Shown here in pieces: positions 43,780 to 54,437 of a stretch of 64,000 bases of DNA. Where the stretch lies: contig VIIQ02000575.1 of the NCBI GenBank assembly GCA_007449985.2, positions 691,001 to 755,000 on the forward strand, in the 5' to 3' direction. The notes below the pieces were generated by a model that was not told where the DNA came from, searched no databases, and saw only the letters and a list, made by a program, of their open reading frames with translations. The translations under genes were made by a program, and so were the position numbers. This DNA comes from Desmodesmus armatus (Eukaryota > Chlorophyta > Chlorophyceae > Sphaeropleales > Scenedesmaceae). Numbering within the stretch: position 1 is the first letter of the stretch; each line of letters begins with the position of its first letter.

Positions 43780-43906
43780 GCTGTCAGCACACAGGCAGCT
43801 GTCGATGCCTTGTGTGCACTGGGTGGGTAGCTGTACTCGCTCGGGCCCAGTACAGCTACCCACCCAGTGCACACTAGGCATCAACAGCTGCCTGTGTGCT
43901 GACAGC
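43780..43906. repeat. Palindrome, about 60-nt arms
   Basis: GCTGTCAGCACACAGGCAGC begins the left arm and its complement ends the right arm. The inner arms are GTGTGCACTGGGTGGGTAGC and its complement, and the centre is near 43843. Confidence 0.9.
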
Positions 43907-44431
43907 TACTGCGTTGTTGTAGGTAGTTGTGTGAGCTGCACAGGTGTAGTGTGTCAAACGGCAGCAGCAGCATGGGGTCCTGGCGTGGGGCTGTGGTCTC
44001 TTGGTGTGCTGCTGTGGTAAGCAGCCTCCAGGCATCACGGCGGTGCAGGTTCGGTCCCTGCCTATCCTTGAGTTTGTGTGGTTTAATGCATGCGGCATCT
44101 CTGCAGGTGTGTCACTTGTCTCCTGTTGTTCAAAAAAGTGATTGCATGGGGTGAAGATTACATGCTTGAATTCATGCCATCTGTGTGACCTCATGTCGCT
44201 TTGCTTACCTAGGCTGATGTGGCCCCTGTTCATTGAGATTGTCTCAACCTGCGACCCCTTTTGCACAGCTCAAACCTGTCAGAAATTGATGCCCGTCCAC
44301 TACTGTACCCGGCAATACAGCATACTCACATTCGAGGCATGCTGCCGCCGAGCCAGTGTCCAATCATTGCCTACTGATACATATCACAAGTAAACACATT
44401 GCCACCCACTGCTATAGCCAATATCTCCCTG

Positions 44432-44436
44432 TTACA
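44432..44436 (-). terminator. Polyadenylation signal TGTAA of the ABCD4-CblD gene
   Basis: TGTAA on the minus strand, about 84 nt past the stop codon at 44520-44522, a normal distance for algal 3'UTRs. Confidence 0.6.
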
Positions 44437-44519
44437 ACAAAACACAACTGACCAGCAAACTCGTCAGATCAGATCATCTTGACCAACAATAAACAAAATC
44501 CCAAGGTGAGGACCTTCCC

Positions 44520-47500
44520 CTATCTGAACTGCCAGCCACCACAGCCATCCCCAGCCACCGACAGCACCCTGTCATGCACCCCCACCAGGCAGCTGCTGTG
44601 CCCCACACTCACAAAGCTCACACCAGCCCCCACCAGCTGCTGATACAACTCAACAGCAGCAGCAGCAGGCAGGGCACTGGTGGCCTCATCAAGGACAGCC
44701 AAAGCCGGCCTGTGCAGCAGCACACGCGCGAAGGCGATCCGCTGCAGCTCGCCAGGCGACAGCACATCCCCCCAGGCCTCCTGCCGGCTGTGTAGGCCCA
44801 GGGGGTGGGTGGCTAGGAGGTAGCCGAGCCCCACGCAGTGCAGGATAGATGCCAGGTGCTGGCAGCTCGGGCACAGACCCCCCAGGCCCAGCTGCTGCTG
44901 TGGGCCGGGTGACTGCTGTTGCTGTGGGCCGGGTGACTGCTGCTGCTGTGGTCCTGGTAACTGCTGCTGCTGTGGGCCAGGTAACAGCTGCTGCTGCTGC
45001 CACAACGGCAGCTGTGGTGGAGGCAGGGGCGGTAGGGACAGCTGCTGCTGCTGCCGCTGCTTCTGGCTAGTGAGGGTCGGGGGCCAGGATGAGGTGGTGG
45101 GGTGGGATGCTGAAGGCCCTGCGTGCAGCAGCAGCTGCTGCTGCTGCTTGTGCAAGCCGCATGAGAGCCAGTTGAGCCACCAGCTGTGGCTTATGCCCCA
45201 TCGCTGCTGCTGCCGCCGCCGCTGACGCCCACCGCCTGGCACGTCCTGTTGTGCGTGCTGCCCACCACCAAGCCTCCTGCTGCTGCAGGCGCACGAGCAG
45301 GGCCACATGCTTGCAGCGGCCGGGTACAGCAGCTGCTGCCGCAAGGTAACCCCAGGTGCCGCTAACGGCCTCTGAGGCACAAACATGACACCACCAGGCA
45401 CACCAGCACCAGCAGCAATCTCGATCGCACTGATACTGCGAGGTGCTGGTGCTGGACCCCCACCCCCAGCACCAGCAGCAGAAAGAACCCTGCAGGACCC
45501 CTGCGCTTCAACCCTGCCTAAAATGCTGATGCTGCCTGACTGCAGGGGCCACAGGCCGGCTAGGCAGCTGACCAGAGTGCTCTTGCCACACCCACTGGGC
45601 CCCTGGATCAGCAGGGAGCTGCCAGCAGTGACCTCCAGGGTGAGGCCACGCACCACTGGGACCCCTGATGGTGTGCTGAGGGTTAGCCCTGTACAGCTCA
45701 GCAGTAGCTGCTGCTGCTGCTGCTGGGGATACTGCTGCTGCCCTGGCTGCTGCAGGGGCAAGGGCAGGGGTTGACTCCAGAGAGGCTGTTGCTGCTGCAG
45801 CAGCTGTGTGAAAGAGTGAGCCTGAAGCGCTTGAAGCTGCTGCTGCTGCAGCTGAACCTGGAGCGCTTGGGCCTTGCGTCCCTGTGCTGTGTTGTTGCCA
45901 CTGCTGTTGTCAGCACCAGCAGTGATAGCAGATGGCTCAAGCTGAGCTGTACTGTCAGGGTGTGGCTGGGGAACATACCCTGTGAACTGTGTCACATCCT
46001 GCTGTTCGCCGTGTGTTGTGCCTGGAGATGCTGCTGCTAGCGTCGCTGTGTCGTGAGTGCTGCTTGCTGCCTTGAGGGCGGCGCGCAGCACTGGCAGTGG
46101 CGCTGATGTGAAGAGGGTTGCAGGGTACACCTGCAGGACAGCACAGGCCACACGCCAGTGTTAGGATGGACATCGGGTTTGAGATGTATGTGTTTAGGCG
46201 CCTGAGCGCTGCTGGGCGTGGTGTGCCGTGGTATGGTGTGATGTGGTGTGCAGTCTCCTTTGCAGGCATGCCATGCCCAACCTTGTGCTGAACATCAGCA
46301 ACCCCATGCAGCAGCGATAACTTCATGTGATAATATTGTTATTTTTGTAAGGTTTTGTTGTAAGGTGTTGCATCACAACCCGACTCAGGGTGACTTCCAC
46401 TCCCCTGATGCTGCAAAACACACCTGTCCTGTATCAAAGCACAAGCATGCTCTACAGAACACCAACGGCAACAGGTGTAAGCTAGCGTTTCACAGCAGGC
46501 ACCCGATGCCCCCCCTGCCAACCGCCCCACGCCCCTGAGACACACCTGTGTAGCTGCGTCACCCCCCACCCCCCACCCCACCCACCCAACCACCCCACAC
46601 AATGCATACATGCAGTGTACAAGAAGGCCTTCTCCAATGACCTGCCCGCCAATCCCACCAGCTTGGGGTACACACCTGCGTAGCTGCGTCAGGGTGGCTG
46701 ATGAGTGCAAAGGCCTGTCCCTGTGGTGTGACCTGGTCATAGCCCAGCAGTACTGACGCCCCTATGACCTCATCATAGGGGGACCCGGGGGTGCTGTGCA
46801 GGGCTGTGCCTGTGCGAGGGTCGATGGTGTCACACCAGTAGCCACTGAAGAGTGACAGCAGTAGAGGGGTAGTGGTGGCGGCGGCGGCGACGGGCAGGGC
46901 AGCATGCAGCATAGCGATCAGCAGCAGCAGGCTTGACATAAGTCACAATTATTTCAAATGCTGTCTGCTGGCTGATCCCAGTGTTCACAGCAGACGTCTG
47001 TGCCACTGACACCAGCACGCTGAGGGACAGACACACAGCCAGCATCATGATCATATGGCACCACCCAGCAGGGTTGTCTGCTGTGTCACGGACGGCCACC
47101 AAATCAGGCCTCAGCCTGTACCAATTCCTGGGGCCATGCACACACTACTGCTGTTCAACACCCCCCCCCCCCCGTCTTCCACTCACCTGTGGGTGATGAA
47201 GTAAAACACAGTCTGCTGCCAACTCAAAAACACATCCAACATGTGCTGCATGTCTGCATCAGCACACAGCCCTACCCAGCTGCTGCTGGTCCTGCTGCCT
47301 GTGCTGCTGTTAGTGCTGTTGGCCCCACCTTCCACTCCCTCACAACCAACAGACCCTGAAGCACAAGGGGTGCAACAGCTGGGCCTGGCCACGCCACCCC
47401 CACTGCCGTCACTGCCACTGCTGCTGCTGCCAATATCACTGGTGACTGTGTAGGAGTGCTGCCGCTGCTCCTGCTGAGGTGCAGGCAGCAGCAGCGACAT

Positions 47501-50500
47501 TGGCTGCCCCTGCTGGTACTGTGCATGCCGCCCCTGCTGCTGGCCTGCTGTCTGCCGCAGCAGCTTTTGCAGCATGCGGTCCCGCGCAGCTCCACAAAAC
47601 TGGAAAGTGACGACAGCCAGGAGGGGTGCCAGTCTAGGGGAGTCAGGAAAGGCCCTCCTGACCTCCTGCAGCAGCATGTCAGCACCCATGGAGTGAATGC
47701 TGACCTGCATCACGTCAGGAGGGTTTGCCGTTAGTGCAAGCCCCTCGTGACAGCCAGGCCCCTGAGGGCTCGACCCTCTGGGCTGGCTGCTGCTGCTGTG
47801 GGTGCTGTCAAAGCAGGCACCACCTTCTGTTGTCCCCTACCCTCCTCGTCCTGCTGGTTCTGCTGTTGCGCAACCTGCTGCTGCTGTTGCTCGTGGTCAT
47901 GATACACGGATGCTGCTTCAGCTTGTGGCTGCTGCTGCAGCGGCAGTGGCACCCTGGCTGCACTGTGCTGCTGCTGCGCCACCAAGTCCCCAACCCGGCC
48001 TGCAATGGCACCTTCGGCAACCTTGCTGCTCCCATGCAGGGCTGTGTCAGGTGCTGGCAGCAGCAGCAGCTGTGGGGCCTGCAGCAGCACTGCTTGGCTG
48101 GCATACCGCTGATGCGATGGAGACCTCCCTGCTGCAACCTCTTGCAGCTGCTGCTGGTGCGGGGAGGGGTGCTGCTGCTGCTCCTGCTGGTGATGTCGGC
48201 GAGAGGTGGATGCACCCTGCTGGGAGGAATCATCCTGCTGAAAGCGTTCCTGCTGGTAACAATCTTGCTGATGGTCATACCCATCTGCATGCCTGCTGCT
48301 GCTGCTTCCTTTTTGACAGGTCTTCCTGCTGTTGCTGTCGCTGCTGCGGGTGCAGTGCTCATGCTGTGTAGCGCTGCCTGGTGGTGTGCTGTGCTGGTGT
48401 TGCTGCTGTTGTTGGGGCAGCAACTCCAGCATCTGACTGACACGGGCAGTCAGGCCTGCCAGGTTTGCCACCTTACTGGCCAGATCCAGGATCTGTGGTT
48501 GCAGGTGGGAAAGAGGCGGCACGCAATGTGAGGGTGGTACCCTACAGTGGACACCCTGCTAGGATGAGCAGTCTCTTCTGCGCCTATCCACATAGTTGTG
48601 CCTGAGCAAGTAGTACAGGCTGTCATAGGCCAAGTCAACACATGCACAGCTGCATGCTGTTTGACACATATTGACCCACCAGACATAAAACAACGGCATG
48701 CACACCCATTGGCACACCCACACACCTGTCATGCATGATTGCTGAATGATGTATCAAACCGTACAGAGTATCTTTGCTAGGCAGGTCCTCACCGACAGGC
48801 GCACCTGTGAGAAATTGTATATGAGTGTCAGCAGGTAGAACGACGCGATCGAAACCTTAGAAGCCAAGTCCCCCGCGCTCTGGCCTGGGCCCGACCATGC
48901 CCCGCCAAACACCGCCGCCGCCAGGCAGCCAAAGTTGACCACAAGGCCCCCATAGTCCAGCAGGCGGCTGGTGGCTGTCACCACAGCACGGCGAAGCATG
49001 AGCCGACCCTGACAGATCAGCACACGGGACAGCTGGGTCTCAAGGTGACCTTGCTCGAGAGGCTCTGACCTGCAACAGCAGCAGATAGCAGGCAGCGATG
49101 GATGCTGCAGCCGCCACATGGTGCAGCAGGCTGCTGCCTTGCTGCTGTGAATTATGCCTTGCACGCTCCACAGAAGGTACCCCCCCCCCATGCTGCTGAT
49201 CCACAGTCGGCCCGGCAGGTGGGACACCATCCGTTGTCTGGAAACCAAAGAAGCATGCAAACCACGGCCCCCAGGTCAGCACCTGTTGATCAGCAATAGC
49301 TCGGCCAACAAAACCCGACCTTGTCGTCATCACTGCCCTACTGCCTAGGTGTGAGCCCTCGACCCCTGCTGCTGCTGCTGCTGCTGGCATTATGCTGACC
49401 GCCACGCAGCTGCTCACAAGCCGAGCCTCCCTGCCTCGCCAGACAACGCTGAAGGTAGTTAGTCACCTGTACATGGCTATCTCTGCTGCCCATGCCCTGA
49501 AGCGTGTGTGGCCGTATCTGAAGGCCCCCTCAGCAGCCTCCTGATGGAACACTGCTGCAGCCACAGGCAGCATCACCAGACGCTGCAGCAGCAGGCCCAT
49601 CAGGAAGAACACGTAGGCACACAGCACAGGCACCCAACTGCCAAACACCTGCGGCAACACGCACGTAGGACCTGGACGTGACGCACAGTGAAGGTGTGGG
49701 CTGAGGAGCAGAAGATGACCGTTTTTGAAATTTGCAAGACTAGGCGTGAGGTTTGCGCCTGGCCGTCAGCTTGAATACAGCAGAAAGGGGTGGCTGCAAT
49801 GTGACAGCCAAAACATACAAAATGCACATGTGTGGTAGACGCGTCAGTGCAAGTATGGTTAGGGGAACCGCACATGTATTTGGCTTTCCACCTTGGTAGC
49901 AGCAGTGCACTTGACATGCCCGTCACACCTTTCCTGTTCTGATGTTCACCCCATCTGCCATACATGCTGACTCTGTGCTGACAGGACAATCAAGGGCCCA
50001 CTAATTGGGACCGGTCATGCGCATGCGGCCAATCCTCCCCGCATCCCTGCACGGCGCCGCCCGTCACCTGCCGTGTGAGGTGTGTGTACCACACAATGTT
50101 GAAGGGCACAGCTGCCAGCTGTGTGAGCACCTCTGACAGGCTGGCAGTCAGCAGCGGCAGGTCCTGTGCCACTCGCTGGTCAGGGCTGTCCAAGGACTGC
50201 AGCAACAGCAGCAACGACACAGCGGCCCACATCCGCTACGTCTCACATGCACCACACACTAACAACAGAAGGATGAGAGGCGTGCTCCTCAACAAGCCCA
50301 GGAAGCCACGCTGTAACAACCAAACAGCTGGACCAGCCCTATGTGCATCACGGCCAAGCACAATGCCAAAAGCATCCTGAGCAAAAGGAGCAGTCGCCGG
50401 CGTGCAAACAGCTGGCAGCAGCTCTGGTGGAATGTGCTGGCTGGATGCTGCACTTCAGTCCACAGCGCAGCTCACAAGGCACAGCGTGCAGCGTGGGCCT

Positions 50501-51664
50501 GGTACCTGACTGACCTGCAGCAGTGGGGCCTGGCTCCTGGTGCAGATGGTGCCCACATTGCTGCAGTACACACCCTGCAACTGCAGGGTGAGGGATGCCC
50601 TCCACCGCCAAGCAAAGAAGTCCTGCACAGTGAGATGCACCAGTAATTACTCATTACTCAGCCCCACATTCTTGATTGCTGCGCTGCATAATGATGGTGG
50701 ACTGTTGCATATCTTCTATCCTTCATTTTCCAGCGCTGTTACGGCAGACTGTCGTTGTAGCTGTCCTGACCAACCAGCACTCTATGAACTGACGTGTGCC
50801 CCACACAAGCACGTCACATGTTGCTGAGAGGCTGCAACACACTTACGCCAGTGCATGCAACATGCAGTCTGCCCCAAACAATTCCTGCAGCTGACTTTTA
50901 GTTGCTCACACAGGATCAACAGTCGTATGCCCAGCACACCCTGCTATGGAGGCAGCTGCTGCAGCTCACCTGCAGGCCTGACTTGAAGGAGTAGAACAGT
51001 GCAGTGGCTGTGTAGCAGCCCGCAGACCAAAGCATCAACTGCGGCACGCGTGTTGCTTCACCATCAACGAACACTGCAGGGCATTTCACAGCACAGCATG
51101 GTAGACGATGTAACAGGCTGTCTGCCATCAAATAACAACAAATGGCAATGCTGCCTGACCGCTGCTGTCCTGAAGGTTACAACCATATACATTGTTCAAG
51201 TTTAGGCGATTAACAGGTGCGCAGATATCATCAGCTGATGGAGTGCTGCTGCCATGGACATGTGTACTTTTGTGTGTCAAAATCAGCCAGCATGACACCA
51301 CATGCTGTCACACGTCCACATGGGTGGGCAGCAGTGCTGTCATACCTTGGTAGAACAGACCAGAGATGGTGCCGATCTTTGACACGATCACTGTCTCTGC
51401 CAGTGACAGCAGCACCAAGCTGAGGGCTGGGGTGGCATTGACGATGCATAGGATGCGCCACAGGCGCCGTAAGAACCTGCTGCCGAGGTCAACTGTCTGC
51501 TGCTTGGCTGGGTGATTGGCATCCTCTTGGTGGGTGGCTTTATGGCGCCAAGTCCTGCCCTCAGGCTGTTGCTGGGAAGGGTGGTGGGGTGGGGTGTGTT
51601 TGCTGGGCAGCAGTGGCTCCTCTACATCCTGGTACCAGGGCTTGCTGTGTTGCTGGACAGGCAT
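44520..51664 (-). CDS. ABCD4: ABCD4-type cobalamin ABC transporter with embedded MMADHC (CblD)-like domain
   Basis: Ten exons: 51664-51346, 51073-50970, 50622-50515, 50196-50068, 49648-49467, 49069-48805, 48492-47824 (3' end tentative), 47704-47187, 46844-46676 and 46130-44520. All phases agree, giving about 1357 residues. Residues 1-400 match the ABCD4 membrane domain (SLDSPDQRVAQDLPLLTASL; VFHQEAAEGAFRYGHTRFRA; LASKVANLAGLTARVSQML). After a Gln-rich linker, exons 8-10 match MMADHC (VSIHSMGADMLLQEVRRAFP; GYWCDTIDPRTGTALH; YDEVIGASVLLGYD; TLFTSAP). The rest of exon 10 is the nucleotide-binding domain: Walker A GPSGCGKST, MFVPQRPLAAPGVTLRQQLL, signature and Walker B DVLSPGELQRIAFAR and ALAVLDEATSAL, H-loop SVGHSS. 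In animals ABCD4 exports cobalamin from lysosomes and MMADHC handles it in the cytosol. A channelling role here is inference. The exon 7/8 donor is the weakest point. Confidence 0.85.
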
Positions 51665-52059
51665 GATGGACTGTAGGACTCTTTTACAGTGTCGGCTGAG
51701 GCCTAGCTAGGTGTGTCTGCAGTTGTGCAGGGATAGCACTGCCATGTTCAGGACTGGAGACTGCCAGGGCTGGCAGTCCCGGACAAAGCTGGTGTTAGAG
51801 GTGATCTGAGGCAGTCGAGATCAGCAGATGCCTTTGTGCTGTCCTTTTTCGACTTGCCAGCCTGTTAGTGTGACCAGCAGTGAGAGCAGCAGAACCCCCA
51901 CACCTCATTCTCAGCAACTCGCGCTGCACTGAGCCTGCAATGAACTTGCAGTGGGGTACGCTGCACCACTCAATTCTTGAACAGCAGTAGCACACCCATC
52001 TGATCTCAGTCAGCTCAGTCCCCTGCATTTCCGCTGTCCTGCCACTCATTGGCATCAGT
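51665..52059. promoter_or_regulatory. Shared upstream region of ABCD4-CblD (-) and C1-FDX (+)
   Basis: Only 395 bp separate the two start codons, so both promoters must lie here or overlap the 5'UTRs. No clear TATA box is seen. Shared control of the two genes is possible but not shown. Confidence 0.4.
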
Positions 52060-52497
52060 ATGGCTCTCCGTAACCTTGCAAAGCACATCAGCCCGTTTGC
52101 GTCGTCGTGGGTGCGATGCAGCTCCTCCTCCCCTACTGTCTTTGACAAGATGGTGCAAGTGTTTGTGATTGGGCCAGATGGCGTCAGGCACACAGTGCGG
52201 GGGCTAGAGGGCGACACCCTGGCAGACACAATCCTCAACTACGGGCGCTTTGGCACCGATCCCTTCATGCCCCATGTATATGACCCTTCCAACGTTGACT
52301 GCCACGTCTACGTGCAAGGCGATTACTTGGAGAAACTGGACGGCCTGACACAGGAGCAGCGGGAGGAGGAGCAGAAGCTGATAGACATGCACGTGCGTGG
52401 CAAGGCCCGGGACAACTCCCGCATGGCCTACTACATCAAGCTGGCACCCCAACTCAACGGGATGACAGTAGCTGTTGGCGAGATTGAGCCTTGGTGA
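52060..52497 (+). CDS. C1-FDX, ferredoxin-like subunit of mitochondrial complex I
   Basis: An intronless ORF of 145 residues. It starts with a mitochondrial-style presequence (MALRNLAKHISPFASSWVRC) and then a ferredoxin-like fold beginning DKMVQVFVIGPDGVRHTVRG. The C-terminal half has VYVQGDYLEKLDGL, NSRMAYYIKL and GMTVAVGEIEPW, matching plant C1-FDX proteins (At3g07480 type), which bridge the membrane and matrix arms with the carbonic anhydrase-like subunits. The mature part has a single Cys (VDCHVYV), so no 2Fe-2S cluster can be bound in the usual way. The terminal codons CCT TGG TGA overlap a perfect donor (GTGAGTG), so a short last exon could extend the protein by a few residues. Confidence 0.8.
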   Translation: MALRNLAKHISPFASSWVRCSSSSPTVFDKMVQVFVIGPDGVRHTVRGLEGDTLADTILNYGRFGTDPFMPHVYDPSNVDCHVYVQGDYLEKLDGLTQEQREEEQKLIDMHVRGKARDNSRMAYYIKLAPQLNGMTVAVGEIEPW

Positions 52498-54437
52498 GTG
52501 TGTCAACAGGGATTGGTGGCTGGGCTGTTGAGTGTGAGAGCATTTCTGTCTGGGCACGCTGTGGTAGTCTCTGCATAGCAGGTCACTTTTCAACTGCTGC
52601 TGGTCCCCAAGCCCTAACTTGGCTTGTGGGATCTGCTCTATCAGCGGGGTGTCACCCGCTCGAGCTGGCTGTTTGAGAAGAGTTTGCAGAATTCCGGCAC
52701 GAGTTGTTATGTCAGCTGTGGACACTCAGCCCTCAGTGATAGTCAGCCAGTGTGTCATTAAGGCAGCCGCTTGCTGCTGCTTGTGCCTTGACTCTGCCCC
52801 TGCGTTGCTCTGCCCCTGCCACACAACAGGCAAACTCAGTGACACTGTACAACACACAAGCTTGTTTTGAAGAATCAGTCGGGAGAAGCTGTCGGCCAGC
52901 CTGCCCGGGCCATAAGCAGCATTCAGCGCCTCGCATGCCGGCAACAGTAATAGTGCTTGGGGGTGAGCAGTGCTGGCGGCCCCCTTGTGACTTGCCCTGC
53001 TCGATCCACTTTCCAGCCAGCGCGGGCAGGGCTTGACAGCCCCATACTTCAGCACAGTCCTGTTGTTGGGGCGGCTGTTGTCTTGAGCAATAGCGAGACA
53101 CCAAGTGTCTGGCTGCAGCTGTTGCATGCAGCATGATGGCAGCAGGGTCATGTTCTATGTAAGCTGCAGATGCCAGACCTATCATGAGATGCAGTTGTGT
53201 GTCGCAGTGCAGCCGCAGAAATCGCTGTGGTTGTGGCAGGAGAGTGCTGGCCTCTGTGTGCTGCATTTGCGGTGACAGGGCAAGCATGTTCATGCTAGTT
53301 CAGAGCTGGCCATGTTGCAGTGCTGTTGGTGGTGCTGGCAACCCCTTTGCTCAGTCAAGGGTTTTCCCGTCGTGGTTGGCATGCTGTCGGTGTATTGTAC
53401 TGCTGCCTCTGCGCTCTGTGCAGCACCGTGTGTAGTTTGACGGTCAGTGTGTATCAGGGGCCAGCCCGTAGTGTCAGGCTTCAAACACTGTAGCATAGTA
53501 TGATGGGTTGTGCGATTGAGGGAGGTGCAAGTCGGATGTAACAGTTTATCTGGAAGTTGTTCTGAGCCAGTAGTATGCAGGGCTGTGATGCGACTATGAT
53601 GCAGCTGGGTCATTTATGTTTGAATGTGTTTGTTTTGCTGAGCAGCTCCAGAGAGCAGGGACTTGGCTTATGTGCCTACTGTTGAAGCCTGGAGCCACTA
53701 CCTGACCATCAGCCGTAAGACCTTCTGTCAGCTTCAAGCCATGCTCAGCCAGCGAGTGGCTCTTCTGTGCTCTTTGCCGGTCCATATCTGCTCAAACATA
53801 CTACCAGCAAGCTCAACCCCTGTCAGCCCCTGTGCAGGCAGTTGGATCAACTGAGTTGATCTAGTGAAAGCATGAACTCATGTTCTGCGGTCACCTTGCG
53901 CAAAAGCAGGCACCACAGCCTTCCAAAAGCAGGCACCACAGCCTTCCAAACACACTCTACCCACAAAGGGAGCCTGACAGTAAGGCATGACCCCTGTGAT
54001 GAGAAAACTATTTGAGTGCCCCCAGACAGCTGCACCAGCCTTGCTGCACTGCAAGCACAGCAGCTCTAGGCCTTTGCTGCTGCAGGCATCCCCACGAGGC
54101 TGTCCAACATGGTTGCCACTGATAGCAGGGCACCAACGGGCCATCCCCACAGGAGTGCCCTTCATCCCCTCACTGCCAACACTCTGTGACAACAATCACA
54201 TCCCCTGACAATCATCACAGCGCTTGCAAACAGGGCGCCAACACCCCGTCAGGTGTAATCTCCAGTAGGGTCGAGCTGACTAACCCCTGTGCCACACACT
54301 CTGCCGCCAGACACCCTGCAACAACAGCTGCATGCACAGGCACCGCTCGCAACTGCCATTTGCGCACCCGTCGCTGCATGCAGCACACTCGCACAGCAGT
54401 TGCTGGCCCCTTTTGTAAAACCTGTCGTGCTGGCCCC
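52498..54437. other. Region between C1-FDX and RPA2 (convergent 3' ends)
   Basis: TGTAA at 53158-53162 could end the C1-FDX transcript, and another lies near 53537. No gene or repeat is recognised. GAATTCCGGCACGAG at 52689-52703 resembles an EcoRI cDNA-library adaptor, probably by chance. Confidence 0.35.

Noticed and set aside
43975..44065. tRNA-like T-arm GCAGGTTCGGTCCCTGC
   Set aside because: The T-arm pairs well, but no matching D-arm or anticodon arm is found upstream at tRNA spacing.
44689..48522. Long plus-strand Leu-rich and other antisense frames across the ABCD4-CblD exons
   Set aside because: They arise from CTG/CAG repeats opposite Gln-rich coding sequence.
52689..52703. Sequence resembling an EcoRI cDNA adaptor
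   Set aside because: One base differs from the common adaptor and both flanks look like normal genomic sequence; chance is the simplest reading.
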